DNA of 64,000 nucleotides. Source: Lottia gigantea (lineage: Eukaryota; Mollusca; Gastropoda; Lottiidae). Below the pieces are notes generated by a model that saw only the letters and a program-made list of their open reading frames with translations, ran no database searches and was not told the DNA's origin. The stretch lies in assembly GCF_000327385.1 (NCBI RefSeq), contig NW_008706746.1, positions 3,855,107 through 3,919,106 of the forward strand. Direction: 5' to 3'. The translations under genes and the position numbers were made by a program. Of this stretch, positions 30,160-41,885 are shown one piece after another; the first letter of the stretch is position 1, and each line of letters begins with the position of its first letter.

Positions 30160-33100
30160 ATGACGGATGGTAGAGGGGTCAGATTATTAACAGATTTGAA
30201 TAATATTTTTAAAAGAGATCCGAATATGTAGGAAATTTATATCTTGTTGATTGTATGTCTAGGAGTTACATAGTCCGAAACATCTGCCTCTATTCCAGCC
30301 TCTGATGGATATTTTGACAGTTGTCAGCGAGAGTAGAGTCCCCTGTTCAATGGCGATTTCACTCACCTCCAGAGATGCTTTTTCTCTAACATAATTTTGA
30401 ATAACCTTTTAGATGATTATATATTATTAGTGTTAGGCATCACCGTAACTTTCGTTTTGTTAGTATGTTTTGTTAGTATCACATGACTCTGTGACCTTTG
30501 AACTTTTGGCTGCGCACGCAGTTTTAAATGGCTGATGTTAGATCAGTTTCGTCAAAAAAAAGCTTTGACGGAACCAGAGACAACGGCAGAAAAGGTGTAG
30601 GGAGAAAATGATGGTATGACAGAATTACAAAATAGTTCATTTTTCCAAATGTACCTGGGTACCTGAGGTATCTAAATAGGTTTAAAGCCCTGCAACTGCG
30701 GAGATGCGGAATGACCCTGTTTAACAGGGCTTATTATTCCTGTCTCCACACCAGCTGACATCTGTCGATATAGCTATCAGAGGCTGCGCATACAGATGTT
30801 TCGGTCTGGGGGCTACAGTACACTATTTGGTTGGCCCCCCTTCTTTCAAGACATTCAACACATCAATGAATATTTATTTTCACGAGCTTTTTTGCAAATT
30901 TTTATTTAATGTGGTGTTTATTTTTTATGTCAATGGCATTTTGCAAAAATCACATAAATTAAATGAGTAAACAAATAATGTTTGTTAATGCCATTGGTTT
31001 ACATGCCATGCCATTGACACAACAATATCAATACCCACTGATAATTACCGTAACAGACCTTGAGTTGATAGAAATAAAACTGTATTTTGAGCTTAAAAAA
31101 TTTTGAGCAGTCTACTGAAATATTCTTTTTTTGCAAATGATTTCAGAGATGAATATGATGTATTACCTGTTATAGAACCAAAACATAATAAAAGTCCCTT
31201 GGTTGTAGTTGATCATAAACTGGGAGTAGAACTTTGGTGTGTTTCTATACTTTATCAACATGCCTATGATAGATTATTTTCTTGGAGAGACAAAAATGGA
31301 GGTGGAAAATTTATAGGTAGGCCTTTTTTTTTTAAATTTATAGCAGAAAGCCAATGGAATTGACTCGTAAAAAATTGCACTTTTTAGGAAAGAGAAAAAG
31401 AGGGCTTTGGTATAGGTTAAACTGATAAGCATTGCATGTTTGCACTAAACACACAAAATTAACCTAATTGCACACTGAATAAGATGTTTTCTTTGATAAT
31501 TTCAGACCCAGTAGAAGTAGGTAATTTATGTCGTGCTGTATTATTAGTTAATCCTGAATGTTATACAGCTTGGAATATCAGGTATAGATTATCTACATAT
31601 TAACAAAAATTGGACTTGATCATTAAGGTTATAAAGTTACAGGTTGTAACATATTTATAAATTGTTTCAGCAGTTGTAAGTTCATAAGATGAGGGCTGGA
31701 TTTGTGTTGAGATGAAAGGTCTATAAGGGTGAAGAAAATCAACACTTTTTGTTAAAATTTCCCTTGTAAAACATGTTAAGAGTATCTAATCAAACGAAAT
31801 GAGAATGAGCTACAATTGTTGATTCTATGTAACAAGATTTCTCTCAATTCATACTGCATAGCATTTCTTATCTTCATAACAAGGCTAAAAAAGAAAATGT
31901 TTTTTCTATTGTAGAAAAGAGTGTGTGGAATCTTGTACCTTAAATATTGAAGATGATCTGAAACTTGGAAGATTGATATTAACAAAACATCCTAAAAGTC
32001 CTGAAACATTCATTCATAGGTAATGATAGAATTATTGTTATTTGCTTTTCTTTATTTTTCCAGTTGAACCATTTTACATCAATATTGAATGAATAAATAT
32101 TGCGTTATAAATCTTTGTTAAGAAGCTCAAAGCGGATCCATGGAATCTAAAGAAGATCTAATTGTAAATAGGCTCCTTATGCACTAATTATCATTTTATA
32201 TTACTCTAGGAGATGGTTATTACAAAGATATATTAACCAATGTTTGATGTCCAGTAATGACAGTAACCATAGCGACAGTAGTATTGAAAGTTCAAACCTC
32301 ACAGTTGGAGTTGACAGCATATCCGTCAGTTTTCTGCCAACAAATCAAAATTCCTCTAGCAATAATACCCTAATTCCTGTACAACTCAATACCAATATAC
32401 AACGATTAGTCACTCAGGAATTTGCTGTTTGTTTACATGCTGCCGAACATTATCCATGCAATTATCATGCCTGGAGTCACAGAATATGGTTGATACAGAC
32501 AGCTTATAATAATTCTATTCAGGTTGGCAGTTTTTGTTTAAATCTAATATGTTATGTAAATATACTTAACAACTTAGTTTTTGATGCCAATATGAAGATT
32601 TGACTGAAGATAAATTAAAATCTACAAGAAGATTGGAACAGCAAAGCATTTTGTTAATCCTGAGAGCAGCTCTGTTTCCCTGTTTATAAGAAGTGATTGA
32701 TGATGATGAGAACACAGTCTCATCTCATAAAAGCACTGGCCTAGGTTGCAATTAAAGACTTGTAATAAAGATAGTGGACCACAGCCATATACGCCCTTCA
32801 CGGCATGCGGATGGTAAAAACGAAACTCNNNNNNNNNNNNNNNNNNNNNNNNNNNNNNNNNNNNNNNNNNNNNNNNNNAATATGTAGTCGTATATTGTCG
32901 TCGCCCCTGATCCGTCGGTCCATCCGTCCGTCGGTCCGTCCGTCAACATTGCTTGTGAGCACTATAGAGACTACAGTTTTTATCTGATTTTGATCAAACT
33001 TGGTGTGATGCTTTAGATTGATAAGATCTCGGTCAAGTTCGAATTTGACATATTTTCGATGAACGGTTTTTGAGATATTGCCCTTGACTTAGAACGCCTT

Positions 33101-35263
33101 GAAATTTGTTAAAAATTGTTCGTGAGCAGGATTGACGCTACAGTTTTCAACCAATTCTGATGAAACTTGGTGTGATCATTGGAATTGATAAGATCTCGGT
33201 CAAGTTCTAACTTGACGCATTTTCGATGAACGATTTTTGAGTTATTGCCCTTGACTTTGTTAAAACGCGTCGAAATTTGTTAAAAATAGTTCGTGAGCAG
33301 GATTGAAGCTACAGTTTTCAACCGATTCTGATGAAACTTGTTGTGATCATTGGAATTGATAAGATCTCGGACAAGTTCTAACTTGACGAATTTTTGATGA
33401 ACGGTTTTTGAGTTATTGCCCTTGACTTTATTAAAACGTGTCGAAATTTGTTAAAAATAGTTCGTGAGCAGGATTGAAGCTACAGTTTTCAACCGATTCT
33501 GATGAAACTTGGTGTAATCATTGGAATTGATAAGATCTCGGACAAGTGTTAACTTGACGCATTTTCGATGAACGGTTTTTGAGTTATTGCCCTTGACTTT
33601 GTAAAAACACGTCGAAATTTGTTAGAAATAGTTTGTGAGTAGGATTGACGCTACAGTTTCCAACTGATTCTGATGAAACTTGGTGTGATCATTGGAATTG
33701 ATAAGATCTCGGACAAGTTCTAACTTGACGCATTTTCGATGAACGGTTTTTGGTTTATTGCCCTTGACTTTGTTAAAATGCGTCGAAATTTGTTAAAAAA
33801 AGTTTGTGAGCAGGATTGAAGCTACAGTTTTCAACCGATTCTGATGAAACTTGTTGTGATCATTGGAATTTATAAGATCTCGGACAAGTTCTAACAAGAG
33901 ATATTTTTTATGAAAATTTTTTGAGTTATTGCCCTTGACTTTTTAAACATGCGTCAAAAGTTGTTTTTTGCCCTTGATTAGAGCTGTGTGATTTAATTGT
34001 TTGATGTATTTGGGTTATTGATATTGATTTTAAAACATTTTGTGGAATTATTCAGCATAAATAATTTCTTCAATATGAGAAAATTCGTACTTTAGTCACT
34101 AAAGACTGTTTTATTATTTCTGACAGCTGCCAATGAGCATATGTTACCTTGCAACGCAAACTATCTTATGAATATGTATACACATACCGAATTTCATTTG
34201 ATGCCATCAAAAAATCTAGTTTTTAGAGCGTTTACAAGCAACTGTTGACGGACGGACCGACGGACAGACAGGGGTGCTGACAATATACGTCCACATAGAG
34301 AGATGTGGGCGTATAAAAACAAAGTTCAAGGTAGTAATCTTTAAATAGTGTCATTGCTTTTGATGAAATTGCTGAAAATTGTTGTAATTTGACAACAAAA
34401 ACTCTTATCATGCACTTACTAGACATTAAATAAGACACCTTTGTGTAAAACATGCATTTGTTTTCATATTATCATATTTTATCTCTTTTTGAAACAGGTA
34501 TTACTTACAGAATTACAGAAAACTATTATTTGGTTTGCACAACATGTATCAGATCACAGTGGTTTTCATTACCGCCAGTTTCTACTTACCTCATTAATGA
34601 ACCAATCAAAAACATTGTTACATAAATACCATATAGATATAAATGATATAATAACTCAGGAATTTGATAAGACTTGTGATTTGATTGCATGTTTTCCAGG
34701 ACATGAAGCTCTGTGGTATCACAGGTAGGAAATTACATTAAGCTTTTGTGCAAAAGGACTTCAACTGTGTAGAGTATTTGGATGATTAATTTCATAGGTT
34801 ACAATGTACTTTGGTCAGCCATCTGTATCAAAAAATTAATTTAATGTCAAAAGGCACATATGAAGCATATGAAGTTTTTTGTTTTCAAAATACAAAAAAA
34901 TCTAAGAAAACCTATTTATCAAAAACACTAAAATGTTTAAATTGAATTTTGAAAACTTGCTGCCAAATCCACATATTTTTTTTAAAGTCTAATTTACGAG
35001 AGTAAAATTTTTATTGCAGGAAATTTTTATTCTACAGTCTTATCAACCTAACCAATGAGATTAAAGAGACTAGTACAGATGATGAAAGTGTAAAGAATAA
35101 AGGTGGAAATTTAAAACGTAGCAGGCGTGAAAGTAATAAGACTAATTTCATAGAAAAAGAAATATCAGGTGTGACAACAGACAAACAACAATGTAGTGAT
35201 CAAAGACAAAATCGGTTTGCTGATCGTTACATAACATGGCTCAAACAAATGCTCAAAATGTAA
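30160..35263 (+). CDS. PTAR1: protein prenyltransferase alpha subunit repeat-containing protein 1 (PTAR1), complete, 400 aa
   Basis: Seven exons: 30160-30227, 31147-31316, 31506-31581, 31915-32019, 32210-32522, 34498-34724 and 35020-35263. All are GT-AG and in phase, giving 400 residues. PTAR1 carries the alpha-subunit helical repeats of protein prenyltransferases and is the alpha subunit of the GGTase-III type enzyme. Repeats are visible as VNPECYTAWNIRKE, HPKSPETFIHRRWLL, YPCNYHAWSHRIWL, VSDHSGFHYRQFLL and FPGHEALWYHRKFL; the W-x-x-R pattern is the repeat signature. The N-terminal LTDLNNIFKRDPNIDE and HKLGVELWC match vertebrate PTAR1. Residues about 147-200 are a Ser/Asn-rich insert between repeats, longer than in human, and a charged insert precedes the last helix (RYITWLKQMLKM). 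AATAAA at 35871 lies about 600 bp past the stop. Intron 5 (2 kb) is filled with family B repeats and an assembly gap. Confidence 0.96.
30272..30807. mobile_element. non-autonomous TIR element, family C, copy 2 (PTAR1 intron 1)
   Basis: The left end 'agtccgaaacatctgcc' matches in reverse the right end 'cagatgtttcggtct'. The inversion continues inwards with gaps ('gcctctgatg' against 'atcagaggc', 'gacagttgtcag' against 'ctgacatctgtc'), giving subterminal homology of about 55 bp. It is about 536 bp long with no transposase. A short third fragment starts at 47812. The target duplication is unclear. Confidence 0.65.
32767..34316. repeat. composite repeat family B: plus-oriented copy nested in a minus-oriented copy (PTAR1 intron 5)
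   Basis: The outer copy reads on minus. Its right-end block ('agtggaccacagccatatac', 'gcatgcggatggtaa') is at 32767-32817, and its left-end block ('gacagacaggggtgctgac', 'atgtgggcgtataaaa') is at 34255-34316. Between these a plus-oriented copy starts near the gap with 'gtcgtatattgtcgtcgccc' and 'gtccgtccgtcaacattg'. It carries about 5.5 tandem units of 170 bp to about 33970; 'gtgagcaggattga' recurs near 33123, 33294, 33465 and 33805. Each unit has 'tctgatgaaacttg' and 'gagttattgcccttgactt'. A 50-N gap falls at the inner copy's left end. Confidence 0.7.
32829..32878. other. assembly gap (50 N)
   Basis: Exactly 50 N, so a placeholder length, not a measured one. It lies inside the nested repeats of PTAR1 intron 5. 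No exon is missing: phases of the flanking exons agree. Confidence 0.99.
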
Positions 35264-37055
35264 GGCTTTAAGAAAATGACAAGCAGGATTCTCAATTTAT
35301 ATGACATTGTGACTAGATTTGCAATTTTGGCATTTTGCTATTTTAGTTAACAATTTATGAAGGTGTGCTAAACCAGTAATGGCATTTTTAACTGTTTTGA
35401 ACTGTGTAAAATTAAGCTTGGCATCAATTTAGTTTTTCTTGAAATTTTGAATCTCTTTATTTTAAATCTGAGGTTTCTTAACTAATTGTTTTATTATTTT
35501 TGAGGGGTTCTCTTGCACAGTAGATTACAAACTTTACTTGACATCAATTGCTTTGGTTAATTGGAACAATCTAGGTCAGTCTAGTGACCTTGAATAAGTC
35601 ATTTAACCTCATTATTAGACCCAGTTGTAAATGGGTACAGTTAATCCAGAAAAGATCATGCCAAGAAGTTTGGCCATGTTTGGTAGAAAGGAAAGGAAAA
35701 CTGATTTTTTTACACGGTTCTAGCAAGCACATGTTTTTTTAAAGCAATTTAACAGGGTATTATTAAGCCAGATGCAAGCTGTAAATGATACTAATAATAT
35801 TAGTTCTTTTTTTACATTGACAATTCATTGTTATCTTTTATTTATTATTTATTATCTAAGTTTTTTAACAAATAAAACTCTTAACCACTTTTGTGGACAC
35901 ACATAGTGTTTTTTTAGAAATCATGGATGTATAAAGTCATAAAATGAAATATGTCTTTGTCGCGAATGCAATGCATTGTAAGAGCTAAAGTACAGATGAA
36001 CATTGCTGTATATACCATGTGAGGCAGTGAATATTAGCCAACCAAAAGGACTTTAATTTTTATATGAGAGGGGTTGCCAGTAAAGATTTTTTTTTTAAAA
36101 AGATTCACCTAGAGCTGTATTCAAGAAGCATGTAGATTTAAATGAGTTACATCATAGTATCCCCAATACGAATGGAACTGACCGTGGAGAAACACAGTAG
36201 AATATACAACATTTTGGACATGCTGAAGAGACAATGATAGTTACAATGACCAGCATCGCTATTGAAACAAGGAGAGCAGAGTATTGAAATATTGACAAGT
36301 CATTTTAGTTATAAACTAATTTTAATAGGTAAAGGAATGTAGAGATTTAAAATACTGAATCATCAAAAATACACAACAAATATTTCTCCTTAAAACAAAT
36401 TAAAAACTGAAAACACATATATACCAAAAATGGTTTCTTTATCACAAAATGAAAATGCAGAGCAGTGTGAAATACAGTAAAAACTATTGTGAACTAAATA
36501 ATCAGACATGACTGGTAAAAGCAGTCAAATCAACAGCCCTGATAATGGATCAAAGGTTTCTTATATTTACTACACTTTGTTCTTTGTCTTTATTATGTGT
36601 TTAAAACATAAAATTTTACAATAGGTTCCAGTAAATATAAGGGAACCTAAAGGCATTTTGTTCATATTATTATAATATTTGTGTTTATATCTGTTATTCT
36701 AAGACTATTATTATCATTTCCATTGCCTTCAAAAATGTTTCTAAATCAAATGAATGGAGTTTTATATCCTCCTTCCCTGCACCTGCAATGGGCTAAAAAG
36801 AAGAAGAAATATTTGAAGAGCTCTTTTTCAGTTTCAGACACCTAGCATATAATCACTTGAAAAAATACAGAATAAAACTTTTAACAACTGGCTCCAATTT
36901 CATATTTTTGTGTGAATTTTCCATTTCTCTTGATTTTGATTTGAAAGTGACCTCATAGTAGAATTTCTTTAGAATGAAATATATTATTTATACCCACCCC
37001 CCACCAGCCCCATTACTTATTCAACAAAAAACTTGTTACTTAATCAATACACTTT
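35264..37055. other. PTAR1 3' UTR and intergenic region before the Kelch gene end
   Basis: Convergent gene ends. AATAAA for PTAR1 is at 35871-35876 (plus). The first clear AATAAA for the Kelch gene is on minus at 36589-36594, about 460 bp past its stop. No coding sequence or repeat is recognised. Confidence 0.5.
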
Positions 37056-38741
37056 CTAGGCTGAAGGCTCATTTAAAAAATTACGTTTTAGTATTATTTT
37101 GATACAACCAAAAGCACATGCCCCTGGGTATAGCTTGTCAAGCATAATTTTAATTTCTTTATTGCTTAGATTTAAAAGAATCAATTCATCATATATGCCA
37201 ATATCAGACGGATATCTTGTTTCCCCTCCCAAAATAATCAAATTACCCTGATGTGACGTAACCCCAAAATTATAACGATCAAAATTAGGAATGGTGGCCA
37301 AAGAACACACAGCACCATCTTCTAATACTTTCATGACATTTCCATTAGTTAAGACAACTAAACTATCATCATTAATATTAACAGCTCGACTCTCAGTGAC
37401 TGGACATGGAAATACTGAAATTATACTTGTTGTTCTTAGGTTCACATCTATCATTTGAATCTCAGGACACATTCGACTAGACTGCCCTCTTCCACCAAAT
37501 ACAAAAATTTGATCTTTAATAACTGTGGATGAGATTGAATAAACACCAATTTGTAACTCGCCAAAATCAGACCAAGAGTCGTTTATGGTATCATATTTAT
37601 CAATTGTCTCTAGGGCTCCACTTCCCCTATTACAGCCCCCTATCACATATAAATCATTCTCTATTGAAACCATAGCATGGAAACTTCGTCGTTTTGTAAT
37701 ATCTGGACACGAGCGCCATCTGTTTAAATCACTGATATATTGAAGGAGATAACTCTTTCTACCACTAGCTCCAGAGATAAATATATTATTATTACAAGAA
37801 CACACAGCAAAGCCAACTCCTGGATCAAAAGGCAATGATTCTAATGCAAACCAGGTTTTTTGCTGAAAACTGTATCCATTAACTGCTGGCGAATCACAAG
37901 ATGATACTTTTACCCCAATTGTAACTAATATTTCTTCAAATTGTCTTGGTAAACAGCCAGACTCATCACCATAATGAAACTTGGCTCGTTGTGATATAGC
38001 TTTGCAAATTGACGGTCGGCATATATTATAACATGAATCGGAATCACAGAGTGTTAAATAATCTTCAAGACGTTCCATAGAAACAAATTTTAAACGGACA
38101 AATTCAAGCAGGCTTTTTGCATAGCTTTTCCGTTCATCAGCACAGTTCATCCATTTTATCACAGCTTGTGAAACCACATCTTCATTTTTGATACGTAATT
38201 CATCACATTTAATTAGTGTCAATAAATCTTCATAATCAGCAGATAGAAACTCATCTTCTAGTGTCACTTCTTCAAAATTTTCTTTAATAAATTCAGTAGT
38301 TTTCTGACACAATGACTGACTATTTAAACATTTAGCAAGTTTTAAAATGTCCCAAGCATTGTCAAAATGAAGCTGTGATAAATAAAAATCTTCACATTTT
38401 TCCAGAAGACACTTCATCTGTAAAATAGAAGCTGCCCTGAGAAGTTCTTCAGCATTGTCCATAGTCACAATTGAGTCTTTTCCATAGTAATAGAAGGCCA
38501 AAATATCACGAAATAATGAACCACTGATGTCTGCAATTGATACATGACCATCCAAACTTTCCTTCATCCCAGATAAGAACATGGCTTGAAAGTAATCGGA
38601 TATAGCACACAGAAATACTTTATGACAGTGAAATATTTCACCTTCAACATTGATCTGAATGTCAGTAAATGTTCCTGCAGAAAAATATTTACCAAATCCA
38701 TCTAAAACTGACACAGCTATTCTGTTTTCCCAACTCTCCAT
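37056..38741 (-). CDS. BTB-BACK-Kelch (KLHL family) protein, single exon, 561 aa
   Basis: One uninterrupted frame of 561 residues. The BTB domain covers about 18-120 (TFTDIQINVEGEIFHCHKVF, then LSGMKESLDGHVSI). The 3-box/BACK domain covers about 125-255 (CEDFYLSQLHFDNAWDILKL, EEVTLEDEFLSADYEDLL, VVSQAVIKWM). Kelch blades run from about 290 to 545; glycine doublets are at VIGGCN, VFGGRG and ILGGET, and several blades are degenerate. KLHL proteins are usually substrate adaptors of Cullin-3 ubiquitin ligases: BTB and 3-box bind Cul3 and the propeller binds the substrate. The length is normal for the family. The lack of introns in the coding region is unusual beside its intron-rich neighbours and may mean an old retrocopy, or introns only in the UTR. 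I cannot assign a specific vertebrate KLHL. The ATG at 38741 opens MESWENRIAVSVLDGFGKYF directly before the BTB. Confidence 0.93.
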   Translation of the reverse strand: MESWENRIAVSVLDGFGKYFSAGTFTDIQINVEGEIFHCHKVFLCAISDYFQAMFLSGMKESLDGHVSIADISGSLFRDILAFYYYGKDSIVTMDNAEELLRAASILQMKCLLEKCEDFYLSQLHFDNAWDILKLAKCLNSQSLCQKTTEFIKENFEEVTLEDEFLSADYEDLLTLIKCDELRIKNEDVVSQAVIKWMNCADERKSYAKSLLEFVRLKFVSMERLEDYLTLCDSDSCYNICRPSICKAISQRAKFHYGDESGCLPRQFEEILVTIGVKVSSCDSPAVNGYSFQQKTWFALESLPFDPGVGFAVCSCNNNIFISGASGRKSYLLQYISDLNRWRSCPDITKRRSFHAMVSIENDLYVIGGCNRGSGALETIDKYDTINDSWSDFGELQIGVYSISSTVIKDQIFVFGGRGQSSRMCPEIQMIDVNLRTTSIISVFPCPVTESRAVNINDDSLVVLTNGNVMKVLEDGAVCSLATIPNFDRYNFGVTSHQGNLIILGGETRYPSDIGIYDELILLNLSNKEIKIMLDKLYPGACAFGCIKIILKRNFLNEPSA

Positions 38742-40277
38742 CTTGATTCTCTGAATATACTAACTCTCATGTCACCATATCTGAAGAAGTAAAATCATGA
38801 AATCAACTGGAATCTTAACAAAATACGAAATATTGTCTCATCAATTTTATAAATAATAAATTACTTATCATTTGACACTTTACATAAGTGTTTTTAGTAA
38901 CTGTCAGCTGCATTTTTTTACGAAGATATGCCTTCTTATCCTAGACTACAGACACAGTACACTTAACTGTATCTCTGAAAACATGTATAGTCTTGAACTT
39001 GAAGTTTGACTTGTTGTGCAGCCACACATACTACTAGAAAACATTGTTGAATACCAAACTATTAACACTTGACAAAATATCATTAACATAATTATGATGA
39101 TATATGACAGTATTTAGATTAGACTGGTGGCAGTCAAATGAGAGCTGTCTCCACACATACTTGAACTTGAATGAAGTGAGTTGCACATCAATCAGCTTTC
39201 CCATACACCTCAACTTCACTGTCACCTATATATTACATATAAATTTCAATTTAGACAAAAGAGAGTGAATTCAGTGGCAAACAATAATACGTACTGTATA
39301 TGTGTAGTTTGAAGGATCTAATTCAATATCAATTTTAGAGATTAGATTCGATGGCATAGATAAGAAGAGATCAAATTTTTGTTTTTGTTTTGTAACCGGA
39401 AGTACTTAAGTTGTATATACACTGGTTGCGTCCCTTTGAAATGTCAAAGAAATTGGTGAGAAATCTTTGCCGACCTTTCCCTCTTTTAACAGTGTTTCGA
39501 TACCCAGATCAAATTTACTTATTCATAATGAAAACAATTGAATGTAATAGGCTGGTTTTCCGGAATTTTCCCACGAATTTTACCTGTAGTTTTCTTTGTT
39601 TTCGGGTTGTTGCCAGATATTTTTGGGTCGTTGCCCAAAAAAATCAATAATAAGGTAAATCCATAGAGCTAAAAATACATCTATGGGTAAATTGGACCTT
39701 CTTAATTATTTGAAATAGAACGAGGGTCTAGTCTGGCAACACTACTGACTTTGTTAATACCACGTGATTTAATCATGTGACACAGGTCGCCTTGAGAAGG
39801 CTAAGCAGACGTATTAAACTACATTATCGTTCTGTTTTAATTTTAATATTGCGGTCCTTTATTTGAAAGTCATTCTCGTGCAGATTTTGAGACCAAATAT
39901 TGTATACAAGTAACTGTAAGTGTATTAATAGACCTAGTTAATCTAATATTAAACACAAAAGCTGTCGTGTTAAAAGAAAAGGCCTAGCCTATCTGACTGG
40001 TACCGTATATAATTTATCTCTAGGCCTACTACCTCTTACATGGCTCTGGTCATGGCGAAGACCGTCATGGTGCCATATTAAAGACATATCGGTAGCTATT
40101 GCCTTTTAACAATTTTACAATTGACTTTTAATATTAGCCTATAGCCCATTCCTCTTAAATTTATGCCAATTATTGCTAGTAATTTAGTAAAGGATATCGA
40201 TAAACCTAGCCAGTAGTAATTTTATAATTCTGATTCACCTGAATGCGAAAATTTTTTTTTTATTATTTAAGATCATA
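38742..40277. promoter_or_regulatory. divergent upstream region, Kelch gene / 535-residue gene
   Basis: Holds both start regions. CACGTGA is at 39761-39767, with a related 'catgtga' 13 bp further on. For the plus gene a 5' non-coding exon is likely: a consensus donor 'ctgtaagtg' near 39914 and an acceptor 'ttatttaag' ending about 6 bp before the ATG at 40278. No transposon or other gene is recognised. Confidence 0.45.
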
Positions 40278-41885
40278 ATGGAAGAATTTTATGAACGATT
40301 GAAAAAGAGTTTCGAACCAAAGCCACCTCCTGCTAAAAAGAGACCAAAAGGTCAAAAAATACGGAAAACGCAGTTAACTCCATATCAACAATGGTCGCGA
40401 TCTCTCAAGCAAGGAAATTCGTCAACATCATTTCATACAGAAATAAATCAAAGAGATCAGAGTGTCTCAAGCACAACGCCAACAATTACCAAACCCCCTC
40501 CATTACCAAGACAACCATTCCAAGATGTGAAAAATATTACTAGCACTCAAATAAGAGCTATTTCTGAAACACAAGCAAAACGCATATCTAAAAAGAGGAG
40601 CAAACCTATGGACAATATGCACTTTATTAGGGTGGGTTGCAAAGAAAACCCATTGAATGTAGATGGAATGGTTCCAATGCTTGCGATTCCTTTGGGACCT
40701 GTTTCTAATCTACCACACATTAATCCAATTTACCAGATTCAGAAACAACCAATACAAATTCAGATACCTTTACCAACACAACATTTATTGCAAGATGTCC
40801 ACTTTGATTTTGACTTTTCATCCGAACCTTTCCAACTTCCAAATTGTTTTCAAACCAACGACTTAGAATCTGAGGATCAAAGTATTTTAGAATTATTTCC
40901 AACCATTGAAGAATGGGATTATGAGACATTGGATGAACTGATTGAAGAGGCTGAAGCCGAAACAGAGATACCAGATTTTGATGGTATCGAACCGATTTTA
41001 GACAACCTCCCAGAGGCATTAAATACCAGTCTTGCAAACGCCCTGAATCTCTCAATCCGGGAAGATTTAGAACCATTTGAAGAACCAGTTGAAGATATCG
41101 AAGTACTGATTTCACAAATTCCTTCACCACCACCAAAATCTGCAATACTTCAAGATGTTTCATTGTTAGAGAGGACCACTTGTAAACCCGACGTTAGTCT
41201 TCACAGAAATAAAAGTCGCAACTTAATCTTTACTTCAAATGTTCAGATCGTCAACAGTAGTCATGAACAATTTAAAAACAACACATTTTCAGATATTGTC
41301 TTGGAGTGTAACGGAAAAATATATGCAGAATCATCTAACGTCCACAAATCCTTTACGCAGATGCTTTTAGATAAATCTCCTGTGTCTGAAGATCAATTTT
41401 CCATTACACGCGATATTCAATGTGAGATTGACGAGCTTGACAATCCGCTGATCGATCCAGATCTGGCTTATACTCTCAGTGAATCAAATATGGTTGCCGA
41501 TTTTGGTCATCATTCGTTTTTTGATGGTTCGCGAAATTCCGAAAACAATGACGAGAATGAAAAGATATTGGCAAAACAATTTATCGAAGTCTTTGAAAGT
41601 GTTGAAAAATTAGTCATAGATAACAAGCAAAATAGAAGGTTAGCAGAAACATTGAGAATGGAAAAAGAAAGAGTTTGTGAAATAATTTATGATGGTGATG
41701 AACCATGGTTAGCTCAAGATGATTTAATAAATGAAACCAAAGAAGTGAATTTGAGATCGGATTTGGTTTACAGAATGTATGAAGAGGAAAACATTGATAA
41801 AGAAGAATTAATGGAGGAGAATAAGAACATCAACTGCCTAAACCAAGAGGAAGACTCTTTATATACTACCTTTTATAACGTATAA
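40278..41885 (+). CDS. unrecognised acidic, probably disordered protein, 535 aa
   Basis: A single open frame of 535 residues starting ATGG six bases after a likely 3' splice site, followed by AATAAA at 42341. I do not recognise the family. Residues 1-45 are basic and carry a lysine/proline patch (KPPPAKKRPKGQKIRKTQ) that could be a nuclear signal, then TPYQQWSRSLKQG. Residues 55-130 are Ser/Thr/Pro-rich. Residues 185-285 are strongly acidic with repeated hydrophobic-acidic clusters (LFPTIEEWDYETLDELIEEA, then DLEPFEEPVEDIEVL), as in transactivation or docking segments. Residues 430-535 are charged and helical (AKQFIEVFESVEKLV, LAETLRMEKERVCEII). The length and lack of stops at this AT content argue for a real gene. 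A nuclear or centrosomal scaffold is a guess only. Confidence 0.8.
   Translation: MEEFYERLKKSFEPKPPPAKKRPKGQKIRKTQLTPYQQWSRSLKQGNSSTSFHTEINQRDQSVSSTTPTITKPPPLPRQPFQDVKNITSTQIRAISETQAKRISKKRSKPMDNMHFIRVGCKENPLNVDGMVPMLAIPLGPVSNLPHINPIYQIQKQPIQIQIPLPTQHLLQDVHFDFDFSSEPFQLPNCFQTNDLESEDQSILELFPTIEEWDYETLDELIEEAEAETEIPDFDGIEPILDNLPEALNTSLANALNLSIREDLEPFEEPVEDIEVLISQIPSPPPKSAILQDVSLLERTTCKPDVSLHRNKSRNLIFTSNVQIVNSSHEQFKNNTFSDIVLECNGKIYAESSNVHKSFTQMLLDKSPVSEDQFSITRDIQCEIDELDNPLIDPDLAYTLSESNMVADFGHHSFFDGSRNSENNDENEKILAKQFIEVFESVEKLVIDNKQNRRLAETLRMEKERVCEIIYDGDEPWLAQDDLINETKEVNLRSDLVYRMYEEENIDKEELMEENKNINCLNQEEDSLYTTFYNV

Noticed and set aside
41275-41375. BTB-like string (NTFSDIVLECNGKIYAES) in the 535-residue protein
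   Set aside because: It echoes the start of a BTB domain, and the neighbour is a BTB gene, but the following helices and the conserved His-x-x-Val/Leu are absent, so it is probably coincidence.
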